Assembly: GCA_024402835.1 (NCBI GenBank)
Contig: JAKSSZ010000015.1
Location: forward strand, 1 to 11,130
Length of the DNA stretch: 11,130 nt
Direction: 5' to 3'
Source of the DNA: Alphaproteobacteria bacterium
Lineage (GTDB): Bacteria > Pseudomonadota > Alphaproteobacteria > Rs-D84
Part shown: piece after piece, positions 1 to 6,943 of the stretch
Position numbering within the stretch: position 1 is the first letter of the stretch
Layout of the letters: every line of letters begins with the position of its first letter
Made by a program: the position numbers and the translations under genes
Notes under the pieces: generated by a model
The model's input: only the letters and a program-made list of their open reading frames with translations
Databases searched by the model: none
Told to the model about the DNA's origin: nothing

Positions 1-2161
1 CAGCATTATTTATTTTGGAATCAACAGATAATGCCGTTGATATTATTTTTTCAGCAGGATAATTTTTATCAACAATAAATGCAAAATCACGACTTATTGG
101 CATAAAATCTGTCATTGGTATTTTTTTATATTTCGCATTTTGTGGTAAATTATTTATATCATCTATTATGGCTATCATTACCGGTGTTTTGATATGCAAC
201 TGTTTTGCAACAGATGGATGTAATTGACCGAATGATGCTATTGTTTTTTTACCCTGGGTTATGGCACCATATCTGTATGGATGCGCCCATTTTGGTGAAT
301 TAGCCGTATCTATTGTATATTTTTGTGAGCCAAGCAAAGATATTAAATCTGCTTTGACATCAAAAACATCCACATTGCGATTACGTTTCTGCCAATGTTT
401 TGGTGATGTTTCGCCGGTTCTGATTATACAAATAGACGTATGTTGTTCATTTGGATTATCACCATCAAATACAGTTCCAAGTTCAAACATATTCAGATTT
501 GAAAAACCACGTTTTTCATTATTGACAACGGCAACTAATAAATTACCAAGTAAATTATTACGTGCCGTATCCATATCAACAATAATTGGATTTTTAATTT
601 TTATTATTGGTTTATCTGTTATTAAACTTTCAACTTTGGAATTACCAAAACCAAAAGTTATAGTTTCATTTAAGCCACGATTTGCCAATTTTTGTTTTAA
701 CGATATATTCATATCTTTGTGTTCTACTACCATTGTATTTTGTGGCATTTCTGTGAAGCCCAATTTTTCGTATCCATATATACGAACCAATTCAGAAACT
801 ATATTTTCCGGAATAACAATATCTGTTCTTTGTGGATTTGGTGTGATTATCCAATTTCCATTTTTGTTTTGCTGAACAGAAAAATGCAATTTTTGTAAAA
901 TATCTTTTTGAGTATCGGGGGCTAAATCTATTCCCGTTTTTTGTTTAAACAATGACGGGTTATATTCTATAGATTCTGGGGTATAAGATAAACGACCAGC
1001 ACCAGATACATTTACTATTTTTCCACCACATTCATCCATTATAATTTTTGAAGCAAATGAAAGTGCTTTTAATGTTCCGTCCGGATTTATGTTACGTTCA
1101 TAACGATATGAAGAATCTGTTGAAATACCATATCTTTTTGCCGTTTTACGAACAAATACCGGGTTAAAGTAAGCAGATTCCAAAATAATGTTTTTTGTTT
1201 CGTTTGTTGTTGAAGCACGCATACCCCCAACAACACCACCCAAAGCCAAAATACCATTTTCATCACAAATTACTAAATCTTTATCACATAATTCGTATTC
1301 GGTTCCAAATAAATCTGTGAATTTTTCTTTGTCTTTTGCCATACGAACTGTTATGTCACCAACAACTGCATCTGCATCAAAACAGTGCATTGGTTGTGCC
1401 AAGTCATAACAAATATAATTTGTTGCGTCTATGGCTGTGTTTTTTGGATTTATTCCGGCTGATAACAAACAACTTTTAATTGTTTCATTTGATTGTTTGT
1501 TTTCTATTCCATGTATTTCACAAAAACGATATGTCGGACAAGCATTTGTAGCAAGTAAATTTACTTTTCTGGAACCGGACACACTTTTCAAATCTGTTAC
1601 AGTTTTATCAACAAATTCGCCAGCACCAGCGGCACTTAGATCCAACGCAATACCACGAATAGACAAATAATCTGGGCGATTTGGTGTTATGGATGTTTCA
1701 AAAATCGCAGAAGCCGTAGATGCCAAAGCAGATATTGGTTGCCCGATTGTTTCTGTGTTTTCATCCAATTCAATAATTCCACTGTGGTCGTCGTTTATTC
1801 CCAACTCTTTACCAGAACACATCATTCCATTGGAAACAACACCACGTAATTTACCGCTTTCAATAATTATGTCCCCAATTTTGCAACCAGGTATTGCCAA
1901 AGCAGAAACCAAACCAACACGAGCATTTGGCGCACCACATACAACCTGACGTAAAACACCAGAACCATCATCAACCTGTAATACATGTAAATGGTCGCTG
2001 TTTTCATGTGGTTTACATTCAATAATTTTTGCGGCGATTGGTAATACAGGATTATATAAATCTTCGACTTCCAGACCAATAGCGTTTAATTTATCTGCTA
2101 TTTCTTGGGGTGATAGATTTGTATTCAAATATTGTTTTAACCATTTATAAGACCACTTCAT
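1..2161 (-). CDS. pheT: Phenylalanyl-tRNA synthetase beta subunit (3' end cut by window edge)
   Basis: PheT is the large subunit of the cytosolic (alpha-beta)2 enzyme that charges tRNA-Phe with phenylalanine. It supports tRNA binding and edits mischarged tRNA. The frame is open for 720 codons and leaves the window before its stop. E. coli PheT has 795 residues, so roughly the last 75-80 are missing here. From the N terminus I see the usual start (MKWSYKWLKQYL), an EMAP-like tRNA-binding domain at about 39-148 (NSDHLHVLQVDDG, VVCGAPNAR, GMMCSGKELG), and the B3/B4 editing region with AIDATNYICYDLAQPMHCFD near 245-262. The B5 region follows, then the start of the FDX-ACB anticodon-binding domain (PISRDFAFIVD, about residue 686 onward). 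The ATG at 2161 lies 13 bp after the pheS stop and has a G5 Shine-Dalgarno 5 nt upstream. The part inside the window has no frameshift or internal stop. Confidence 0.97.
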   Translation of the reverse strand, partial: MKWSYKWLKQYLNTNLSPQEIADKLNAIGLEVEDLYNPVLPIAAKIIECKPHENSDHLHVLQVDDGSGVLRQVVCGAPNARVGLVSALAIPGCKIGDIIIESGKLRGVVSNGMMCSGKELGINDDHSGIIELDENTETIGQPISALASTASAIFETSITPNRPDYLSIRGIALDLSAAGAGEFVDKTVTDLKSVSGSRKVNLLATNACPTYRFCEIHGIENKQSNETIKSCLLSAGINPKNTAIDATNYICYDLAQPMHCFDADAVVGDITVRMAKDKEKFTDLFGTEYELCDKDLVICDENGILALGGVVGGMRASTTNETKNIILESAYFNPVFVRKTAKRYGISTDSSYRYERNINPDGTLKALSFASKIIMDECGGKIVNVSGAGRLSYTPESIEYNPSLFKQKTGIDLAPDTQKDILQKLHFSVQQNKNGNWIITPNPQRTDIVIPENIVSELVRIYGYEKLGFTEMPQNTMVVEHKDMNISLKQKLANRGLNETITFGFGNSKVESLITDKPIIKIKNPIIVDMDTARNNLLGNLLVAVVNNEKRGFSNLNMFELGTVFDGDNPNEQHTSICIIRTGETSPKHWQKRNRNVDVFDVKADLISLLGSQKYTIDTANSPKWAHPYRYGAITQGKKTIASFGQLHPSVAKQLHIKTPVMIAIIDDINNLPQNAKYKKIPMTDFMPISRDFAFIVDKNYPAEKIISTALSVDSKINNA

Positions 2162-2166
2162 TTTTA

Positions 2167-2171
2167 CCCCC
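2167..2171 (-). promoter_or_regulatory. G-run ribosome binding site of pheT
   Basis: The minus strand reads GGGGG, 5 nt, ATG. G5 can pair with the CCUCC core of the 16S 3' end using one G-U wobble. The site fixes the pheT start at 2161. It is one of three G-run sites with the same spacing in this operon. Confidence 0.7.
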
Positions 2172-2174
2172 GTA

Positions 2175-3116
2175 TTAAAAACCACTATTTTTTAACCAAC
2201 GAATATCGCTATCATAGAAAGCGCGTAAATCGTCCAAGCCGTATTTTAACATTGTCATTCTGTCCCAACCAAAACCGAAAGCAAAGCCCTGATATTTATT
2301 GGGGTCTATGTTGCAATTTTTTAATACATTTGGATGAACCATTCCTGCGCCACAAATTTCAAGCCATTTATCGCCCCATTTCATATCAAATTCAACAGAT
2401 GGTTCTGTAAATGGGAAATATGATGGACGAATACGAATCTCTATTTCTTTTTCAAAAAACTTTGATAATAATGCGCGTAATGTTCCAATTAAATCAGACA
2501 TTGTTATATTTTTATCTATGTATAATCCCTCCATTTGACCGAACATAGCAGAATGGGTTGCATCTAATTCTTTGCGATATGTAGGTCCAATAGCAAATAT
2601 TTTTATTGGCGCACCATTTTGTTCCATCGCACGAATTTGTATTGCTGATGTTTGTGTGCGCATTACATTACCATTTAAAAGGAAAAATGTATCTTGCATA
2701 TCACGAGCAGGGTGATATTCGGGTGTATTTAATGCAGTAAAATTATGCCAATCATCTTCGATTTCGGGACCAGTCATAAGAGTAAAACCGAACGATTCCA
2801 AAATACCAGTTAAATCTTTTAATGTTTGTGTCAATGGATGTAATGTCCCATGATTTTCTGGTTCGTTATCCAATGTGACATCTATGTATTCACCAGCAAG
2901 TTTAGAATTAAGTGCGATATTTTCAAGTTCCGATTGTTTTTCTTTGAATAACTGACGCAATTGGGTATTTTCAGTATTTACAATTGCACGTTCTTCGTTG
3001 GACAATTTAGCCATTTGTTTTAATTTGGCCGTCATTGTTCCATCTTTGCCGAAAGTTGCAGTATATAATTCTTGTAACTCTTCAAGAGATGATATGTTTT
3101 TAATTTTATCTTTCAT
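2175..3116 (-). CDS. pheS: Phenylalanyl-tRNA synthetase alpha subunit
   Basis: PheS is the catalytic subunit that activates phenylalanine with ATP and transfers it to tRNA-Phe as part of the (alpha-beta)2 complex with PheT. The 313 residues are close to the 327 of E. coli. Residues 1-75 look like the N-terminal helical tRNA-binding arm. The class II core follows: motif 1 region at about 109-145 (FTLMTGPEIEDDWHNF, PEYHPARDMQDTFF), motif 2 at 178-197 (PTYRKELDATHSAMFGQMEG), the substrate loop FPFTEPSVEFD (234-244), WLEICGAGMVHPNVL (251-265), and motif 3 at 278-293 with Arg286 in GFGWDR. The GFAFG stretch keeps the alanine that lines the Phe pocket in E. coli. The ATG at 3116 has a GGGG site 5 nt upstream. 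The gene lies 80 bp after rplT, behind a terminator/attenuator, and is followed at 13 bp by pheT. Confidence 0.98.
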   Translation of the reverse strand: MKDKIKNISSLEELQELYTATFGKDGTMTAKLKQMAKLSNEERAIVNTENTQLRQLFKEKQSELENIALNSKLAGEYIDVTLDNEPENHGTLHPLTQTLKDLTGILESFGFTLMTGPEIEDDWHNFTALNTPEYHPARDMQDTFFLLNGNVMRTQTSAIQIRAMEQNGAPIKIFAIGPTYRKELDATHSAMFGQMEGLYIDKNITMSDLIGTLRALLSKFFEKEIEIRIRPSYFPFTEPSVEFDMKWGDKWLEICGAGMVHPNVLKNCNIDPNKYQGFAFGFGWDRMTMLKYGLDDLRAFYDSDIRWLKNSGF

Positions 3117-3121
3117 ATTTT

Positions 3122-3125
3122 CCCC
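3122..3125 (-). promoter_or_regulatory. G-run ribosome binding site of pheS
   Basis: The minus strand reads GGGG, 5 nt, ATG, which supports the pheS start at 3116. It lies just downstream of the terminator hairpin's U-tract, so it is transcribed only on readthrough transcripts. Confidence 0.65.
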
Positions 3126-3130
3126 ATTTA

Positions 3131-3160
3131 TAAAAACTAAGACCGTATTGCTACGGCCTT
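3131..3160 (-). terminator. Rho-independent terminator between rplT and pheS, likely an attenuator
   Basis: On the minus strand a 9-bp stem (AAGGCCGTA with TACGGTCTT, one G-U pair) closes a GCAA loop of the GNRA type. AG and then TTTTTA follow. This is the layout of an intrinsic terminator. It sits between two genes of one conserved operon, 15 nt before the pheS start codon, so it should let some transcription pass. The 5' arm (3152-3157) is also perfectly complementary to 3186-3191, just after the rplT stop, giving a competing antiterminator stem. In E. coli the same position before pheS holds the pheM-controlled attenuator. No Phe-rich leader peptide is visible here. Confidence 0.7.
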
Positions 3161-3185
3161 ATAATTTTAACAAAACAAAACCACT

Positions 3186-3191
3186 GCCGTA
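3186..3191 (-). promoter_or_regulatory. Putative antiterminator arm upstream of pheS
   Basis: The minus-strand sequence TACGGC lies 6-11 nt beyond the rplT stop codon (ends at 3197). It pairs perfectly with GCCGTA at 3152-3157, the 5' arm of the terminator. The pairings exclude each other. A ribosome paused at the rplT stop would cover this arm and favour termination. The pairing is read from the sequence; the regulatory role is inferred. Confidence 0.4.
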
Positions 3192-3196
3192 AAGCG

Positions 3197-3565
3197 TTAT
3201 TTCGCAGATTCGGCAATAAATCGTTTTGCTGTTTCAATCAAAGTATTAAAGTTTGTGTCTGCTTCGTATGCCATTTGAGCCAAAACTTTACGGTCAAGTG
3301 TAATACCAGCTTTCTTTAATCCGTTAATAAATTGACTGTAAGTCAAACCATTAGCACGAACAGCAGCATTAATACGAACAATCCATAAAGAACGAAAATC
3401 ACGTTTCTTTACACGACGATCGCGATATGCATATTGTCCAGCTTTTTCGGTTTTTTCCCTTGCAGCACGATATGTAGAATGATGACGAGCTAAGTAACCT
3501 TTGGCCCTATCAAGTATCTTTTTGTGTTTTTGTTTTACTGTAATTCCGCGTTTAACTCTTGCCAT
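3197..3565 (-). CDS. rplT: 50S ribosomal protein L20
   Basis: L20 binds 23S rRNA early in assembly of the large ribosomal subunit. In E. coli and Bacillus it also represses its own operon. The 122-residue length is typical. The protein starts MARVKRGITV and is very basic. It carries the family hallmarks QYAYRDRRVKKRDFRSLWI (63-81), RINAAVRANGLTYSQFINGL (83-103 region) and KKAGITLDRKVLAQMA. The segment LARHHSTYRAA, where most homologues have GRRxxxxRxA, is slightly unusual but well within variation for a basic rRNA-binding tail. The ATG at 3565 is 14 bp after the rpmI stop and has a G5 site 5 nt upstream. The gene sits between rpmI and the pheS attenuator. Confidence 0.98.
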   Translation of the reverse strand: MARVKRGITVKQKHKKILDRAKGYLARHHSTYRAAREKTEKAGQYAYRDRRVKKRDFRSLWIVRINAAVRANGLTYSQFINGLKKAGITLDRKVLAQMAYEADTNFNTLIETAKRFIAESAK

Positions 3566-3570
3566 AATTG

Positions 3571-3575
3571 CCCCC
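3571..3575 (-). promoter_or_regulatory. G-run ribosome binding site of rplT
   Basis: The minus strand reads AGGGGG, 5 nt, ATG within the short rpmI-rplT gap, confirming the rplT start at 3565. Composition and spacing are the same as before pheS and pheT. Confidence 0.7.
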
Positions 3576-3579
3576 TATG

Positions 3580-3783
3580 TTATTTCAATCCGTATGGAGC
3601 CAATATTTTGGCTTGACCCATCATGTTTTCATTCAAATACTGTGGTTTAGATCCAGCGTTATTTGCACGTTTGGATTTATGTGACAGACATTTGTGGTGA
3701 GAGTTTCTGGCAACACGAATTTTACCAGTAGCAGTCATTGACGCACGTTTTTTCATGTACGATTTTGTTTTCATTTTAGGCAT
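3580..3783 (-). CDS. rpmI: 50S ribosomal protein L35
   Basis: L35 is a small basic protein of the large ribosomal subunit. The 67 residues match the usual 64-67. Recognisable family sequence includes MPKMKTKSYMKKR at the N terminus, the central TGKIRVARNSHHKCLSHKSKR with the H-x(4-5)-K-S-x-K-x-K/R-like pattern, and a C-terminal segment ending ILAPYGLK. The ATG at 3783 has AAGGA 6 nt upstream, a standard Shine-Dalgarno unlike the G-runs of the three genes after it. It is the first gene of the leftward operon. infC, which precedes rpmI in E. coli, is not here; mreC faces away instead. A promoter at 3888-3916 and a roughly 100-nt leader with a hairpin lie upstream. Confidence 0.97.
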   Translation of the reverse strand: MPKMKTKSYMKKRASMTATGKIRVARNSHHKCLSHKSKRANNAGSKPQYLNENMMGQAKILAPYGLK

Positions 3784-3798
3784 TTTTTATCCTTTTTG

Positions 3799-3826
3799 TT
3801 ATTCCTCGTGGCAATGCCTTGCCATG
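3799..3826 (-). promoter_or_regulatory. Hairpin in the rpmI leader, possible L20 control site
   Basis: The minus strand contains TGGCAA-GGCA-TTGCCA (3809-3824), a perfect 6-bp stem with a 4-nt loop. A flanking C-G pair outside one mismatch extends it. It lies about 26 nt before the rpmI start in a leader of about 100 nt. L20 represses rpmI-rplT through leader RNA structure in several bacteria, so control at this place is plausible. I cannot match the hairpin to a known L20 site. An 8-codon frame (ATG at 3825, MARHCHEE, stop at 3799) covers the same bases but has no Shine-Dalgarno. Confidence 0.35.
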
Positions 3827-3887
3827 TTGGATTGAAGATATTTTGACAGATAAAAAAGAAAAATCAAGTTTTTATTGAATATTTGCT

Positions 3888-3916
3888 ATTTTAGAATACA
3901 CTATCAGTTATGTTAA
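3888..3916 (-). promoter_or_regulatory. Sigma70-type promoter for rpmI-rplT-pheST
   Basis: The minus strand reads TTAACA (3916-3911), a 17-nt spacer, then TAAAAT (3893-3888). Each hexamer matches the sigma70 consensus at 5 of 6 positions with ideal spacing. The start site would be near 3880, giving a leader of about 97 nt before rpmI. The -35 hexamer lies inside the first three codons of mreC. Confidence 0.55.
3892..3897 (+). promoter_or_regulatory. Possible -10 element for mreC
   Basis: TAGAAT is a 5/6 match to a -10 hexamer and would start transcription about 5-6 nt before the mreC ATG. I see no convincing -35 at the matching distance (the bases there are a T-run). If real, the mreC message would be almost leaderless, which would fit the lack of a Shine-Dalgarno before mreC. 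It overlaps the -10 of the opposing rpmI promoter. Confidence 0.25.
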
Positions 3917-4731
3917 ACACTTCTGTATCTTCTAAACTGAACAACATTATCAAAGCCGTTATTTCTGCGACAATTTTACCTGTATTTTTTATCTATATTA
4001 TGATTGATAAACCAGATTATTCGGTTATGAATGGTTTAGCACATGTTGTATTACCTGTGGCAAATTGGACAGGACAGGTTATTACATGGCCAATACGATT
4101 TGTGGGAAACAGTATTCATTGGATTCATGAAATGACAACTTTGAAATCAGAAAACGAAGAATTGCGCGCAAAATTAGATATGGCGTTAAAAAATAAAAAC
4201 TATTGCGATATAGCAATTAAAGAAAATCAAAAATTGGAAAAAGAATTAGATATTTATCATGCTTCCCCATTTGATGCGATAATAGCAGATATAAAATTTG
4301 ATAATTCGGCCTTTCATCACAATACGTTTTTTATAAACAAAGGTAAAGAAGACGGTATCAAAAATGGTATGGTTGCGGTTTCTTTGGATAATAGATTAGT
4401 TGGTATTGTGACAGATTCTGCAAGTGGTTTTGCACGTATAAAATCACTATCTGATTCTGATACAAATATAGCAGTTAGAATATCCGGATCAGAAATTTAT
4501 GGTTTTTTACAAGGAAATGGAAAAACAAAAGCGTCTATTGGTTTTTTTAGTGACCCACAATTTATAGCAAGAAAGGGGTTGAAATTAATAACAAGCAACA
4601 TTAGTGGAATTTTGCCATCCGGTATTTATGTTGGTGATATGATTGATGATACATACGTAAATATATTAAAACCAAATAACATTTCACGTGTAATGATATT
4701 AAAATTTAACAATAAAGATTCTTATAATTAA
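3910..4731 (+). CDS. mreC: Rod shape-determining protein MreC
   Basis: MreC is the bitopic periplasmic scaffold of the elongasome. It links MreB filaments and MreD to the synthases PBP2 and RodA and activates PBP2. The 273 residues show a short cytoplasmic start, one membrane segment at about 13-31 (IIKAVISATILPVFFIYIM), a coiled coil at about 72-115 rich in heptad-spaced Leu and Glu/Lys (LKSENEELRAKLDMALKN), and the beta-rich MreC domain at about 120-270. The domain includes the typical FINKGKEDGIKNGMVAV and VGIVTDSASGFARIKSLSD. No Shine-Dalgarno precedes the ATG at 3910, and there is no better upstream start. It is the first gene of the rightward run; its stop overlaps the mreD start by one base. 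mreB, usually just upstream, is absent here and must lie elsewhere. Confidence 0.93.
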   Translation: MLNTSVSSKLNNIIKAVISATILPVFFIYIMIDKPDYSVMNGLAHVVLPVANWTGQVITWPIRFVGNSIHWIHEMTTLKSENEELRAKLDMALKNKNYCDIAIKENQKLEKELDIYHASPFDAIIADIKFDNSAFHHNTFFINKGKEDGIKNGMVAVSLDNRLVGIVTDSASGFARIKSLSDSDTNIAVRISGSEIYGFLQGNGKTKASIGFFSDPQFIARKGLKLITSNISGILPSGIYVGDMIDDTYVNILKPNNISRVMILKFNNKDSYN

Positions 4732-5195
4732 TGTCACAAATTTATACTTATTTTAAGAATTTGTTTCCTTTTTTTATTACTATAAGTTTATGGTATTTGG
4801 CAACACCCATATTTAATCCCGCAGGGATATTATGTTTAATACCCATATTTTATTATTGCTTTGTAACCCCAATAAAAAATTTTGCTTTTTTAGGTGGAAT
4901 ATTATGCTTTTTAATAGATTACCGATTGGGAATTCCGTTGTTTTGGACTTTTATGTTTTGTTTGATTTGTGCCATAAACAATTTACAAAATATTATCAAT
5001 TTATCTATGTTGGAACGAAATGCTTTTATCTTTTTTGTAGCGTTTATAGGTTTAAGTCTTTTGATACTATCTTTATCTAAATTTACATTTTTAAATTTTT
5101 TTAATAATATTTGGATATTCTTGTGGATATGTTTATTATATTTACCAACAACATACGTTTTAAATAGAGTTCAAAAATGGTCGATACAGAAATAA
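4731..5195 (+). CDS. mreD: Rod shape-determining membrane protein MreD
   Basis: MreD is an inner-membrane protein of the elongasome that works with MreC. The 154 residues are almost entirely hydrophobic, with about five predicted membrane segments: roughly 9-26, 31-50 plus 52-64, 70-86, 98-116 and 124-145. The family is poorly conserved, so the call rests on size, hydrophobicity and position between mreC and mrdA, plus the weak family-like pattern of GGILCFLIDYRLGIPL. The ATG overlaps the mreC stop in TAATG, which suggests translational coupling, and there is no strong Shine-Dalgarno. The 3' end overlaps the start of mrdA by 19 bp. Confidence 0.82.
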   Translation: MSQIYTYFKNLFPFFITISLWYLATPIFNPAGILCLIPIFYYCFVTPIKNFAFLGGILCFLIDYRLGIPLFWTFMFCLICAINNLQNIINLSMLERNAFIFFVAFIGLSLLILSLSKFTFLNFFNNIWIFLWICLLYLPTTYVLNRVQKWSIQK

Positions 5196-6943
5196 CAAAT
5201 ATCTTTGACAGACGAAGTGCTTTGTTTTTAACTGGTGGTGCTATTTTGACTTCTGTTTTAATACTTCGTATGCTACAAATGCAGGTTTTTCAATATAAAA
5301 ATTATACAAAAAAAAGCGAAAATAATTCTTTTAGAATACAAGTCAATATACCACAACGTGGAAATATATTATCGGCTTCGGGCTCTGTTATATCAAAAGA
5401 CATACAAACATATAGAATATATATTATTCCCGAAGAAGCAGATAATGTTGATTCTTTGGTTACAGAAGTTGCCAAACATTTACATTTGAAAAAGAAAAGA
5501 ATAGATAAGATATTTAAAACAATAAAAAAGCAACGCGCTTTTCAACCTGTCTTGGTTAGTGAAAATTCTAACTGGGGACTTTTGGCAAGTTTGGCGGCTA
5601 AAAACATGAGTGGCTTGCATATTACAGATGGTTTTTCCAGATCTTATGAAATGGGTCCTGCGGGCGCACAATTATTTGGTTATGTTGGGGCACCAACAAA
5701 AGAAAAAACAAACATACCATTTTACACAACAGGTATAACCGGTTTAGAAAAAAAATATAACGATGTGTTATCTGGAGAATTTGGAAAAAATGTTTTTGTT
5801 GTTAATGCTTTGGGTAGAATAACAACAGAAGACAAAACACAATATACACCAGCCGTTATTGGTAATAATATAAAAACAACAATACGCGAAAACATCCAAA
5901 AAACTTTATATGATTCTTTGGTATTAAATAAATCGGGTTGTGGTGTTGCTTTGGATATAAAAAACGGTGATGTTTTGGCTATGGTATCAGCCCCAAGTTT
6001 TGACCCAAATCTATTTAAAAATGATGATGCTGATGAATACATATCTTCTTTGTTATCAGATAGAGCAAAACCATTTATAAACAAAACAATAGAAGGGTTA
6101 TATCCCCCAGGTTCTACATTTAAAATAATTGTTGCGTTAGCCGCATTAGAAGCAGGTGCAATAACACCAAACGAAAAAATATTTTGCCCGGGCTTTTGGG
6201 AATATGGAAACCACACATATCATTGTTGGGAAAAAAAGGGACATGGTTGGGTTAATTTATCAGACGCATTAAAACATTCTTGTGACGTTTATTTTTGGCA
6301 AGTGGCTTTGAGAATTGGTATATCTGCTATAAAAGATATGGCTTTGAAATTAGGTTTAAATCAAAAATATATTGATGATATTTTGCCGAACGAAATGTCA
6401 GGCATTATTCCAGATAAAAAATGGAAAGAGAAAAATATCGGTGCTCCATGGGTTCATGGGGATACCATTATATCTGGAATCGGTCAGGGGTATATTTTAA
6501 CAAACTGTTTACAGTTGGCTGTTATGATGGCAAGAGTGGCTTCTAATAAAAAAATTGTTCCACGATTAATTTATTCTGATACACAACCAAAATTTGATAA
6601 TTTGGGTTTATCAGCAAAAAATATAAAATTTGTTATGAACGGTTTGGAACAAGTTACCAAAAAAGGTGGAACGGCATCTGGTAGTGCAATAAATGTAAAT
6701 GGGAAAAAGATGGCCGGAAAAACAGGAACTTCACAAGTTAGAAATATTTCAAAAAAAGAACGTTTGTCCGGCGTTTTAACAACAGAACAATTAAATTGGA
6801 ATCTGCGTAATCATGGTTTGTTTGTTGGTTATGCCCCAACAGATAACCCAAGATATGCAGTATGTGCCATAACAGAACATTCTGGTGGTAGTGGACCAGC
6901 AGCAAAAGCGGTGGCTAATACATTAAAGGAATTATTATCATGA
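5177..6943 (+). CDS. mrdA: Penicillin-binding protein 2 (elongasome transpeptidase)
   Basis: PBP2 is the class B transpeptidase that cross-links new lateral-wall peptidoglycan in the periplasm, paired with the glycosyltransferase RodA. The 588 residues start with a short cytoplasmic tail and one membrane anchor at about 15-32. The pedestal/dimerisation domain follows from about 50 (NIPQRGNILSASG, residues 57-69). The transpeptidase domain carries all three active-site motifs: S313-T-F-K316 (PPGSTFK), S368-C-D370 and K515-T-G517 (MAGKTGTSQ). The stretch around CPGFWEYGNHTYHCW, between the first two motifs, resembles the metal-binding Cys/His/Asp cluster of PBP2. Length and motif order are normal. 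It starts 19 bp inside mreD and its TGA overlaps the rodA ATG in ATGA, so translation is probably coupled across mreD-mrdA-rodA. Confidence 0.97.
   Translation: MVDTEITNIFDRRSALFLTGGAILTSVLILRMLQMQVFQYKNYTKKSENNSFRIQVNIPQRGNILSASGSVISKDIQTYRIYIIPEEADNVDSLVTEVAKHLHLKKKRIDKIFKTIKKQRAFQPVLVSENSNWGLLASLAAKNMSGLHITDGFSRSYEMGPAGAQLFGYVGAPTKEKTNIPFYTTGITGLEKKYNDVLSGEFGKNVFVVNALGRITTEDKTQYTPAVIGNNIKTTIRENIQKTLYDSLVLNKSGCGVALDIKNGDVLAMVSAPSFDPNLFKNDDADEYISSLLSDRAKPFINKTIEGLYPPGSTFKIIVALAALEAGAITPNEKIFCPGFWEYGNHTYHCWEKKGHGWVNLSDALKHSCDVYFWQVALRIGISAIKDMALKLGLNQKYIDDILPNEMSGIIPDKKWKEKNIGAPWVHGDTIISGIGQGYILTNCLQLAVMMARVASNKKIVPRLIYSDTQPKFDNLGLSAKNIKFVMNGLEQVTKKGGTASGSAINVNGKKMAGKTGTSQVRNISKKERLSGVLTTEQLNWNLRNHGLFVGYAPTDNPRYAVCAITEHSGGSGPAAKAVANTLKELLS

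Noticed and set aside
261..1949. Open plus-strand frames of 73-204 codons within this stretch
   Set aside because: They lie opposite pheT, whose own frame is conserved over its whole length. Their predicted products show no family features and no ribosome binding sites.
3167..3184. Leader peptide for pheS attenuation (GTG GTT TTG TTT TGT TAA, minus strand)
   Set aside because: It has only five codons and one Phe codon, starts with GTG, and has no Shine-Dalgarno. It is not comparable to a Phe-rich pheM.
3164..3193. Internal promoter for pheS (TTTACG, 18 nt, TAAAAT, minus strand)
   Set aside because: The -35 matches the consensus at only 4 of 6 positions, and transcripts from it would still have to cross the terminator. 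Chance matches are frequent in AT-rich spacers.
3843..3848. Perfect TTGACA on the plus strand upstream of mreC as a -35 box
   Set aside because: No acceptable -10 hexamer lies 16-18 nt downstream. The bases there are AAGTTT and similar.
4832..5080. Second open plus-strand frame of 82 codons inside mreD
   Set aside because: It is an out-of-frame shadow of the mreD membrane segments with no start signal.
5722..6216. Open minus-strand frame of 164 codons
   Set aside because: It is antisense to the mrdA transpeptidase domain, which holds the active-site motif. It has no recognisable protein and is explained by codon composition.
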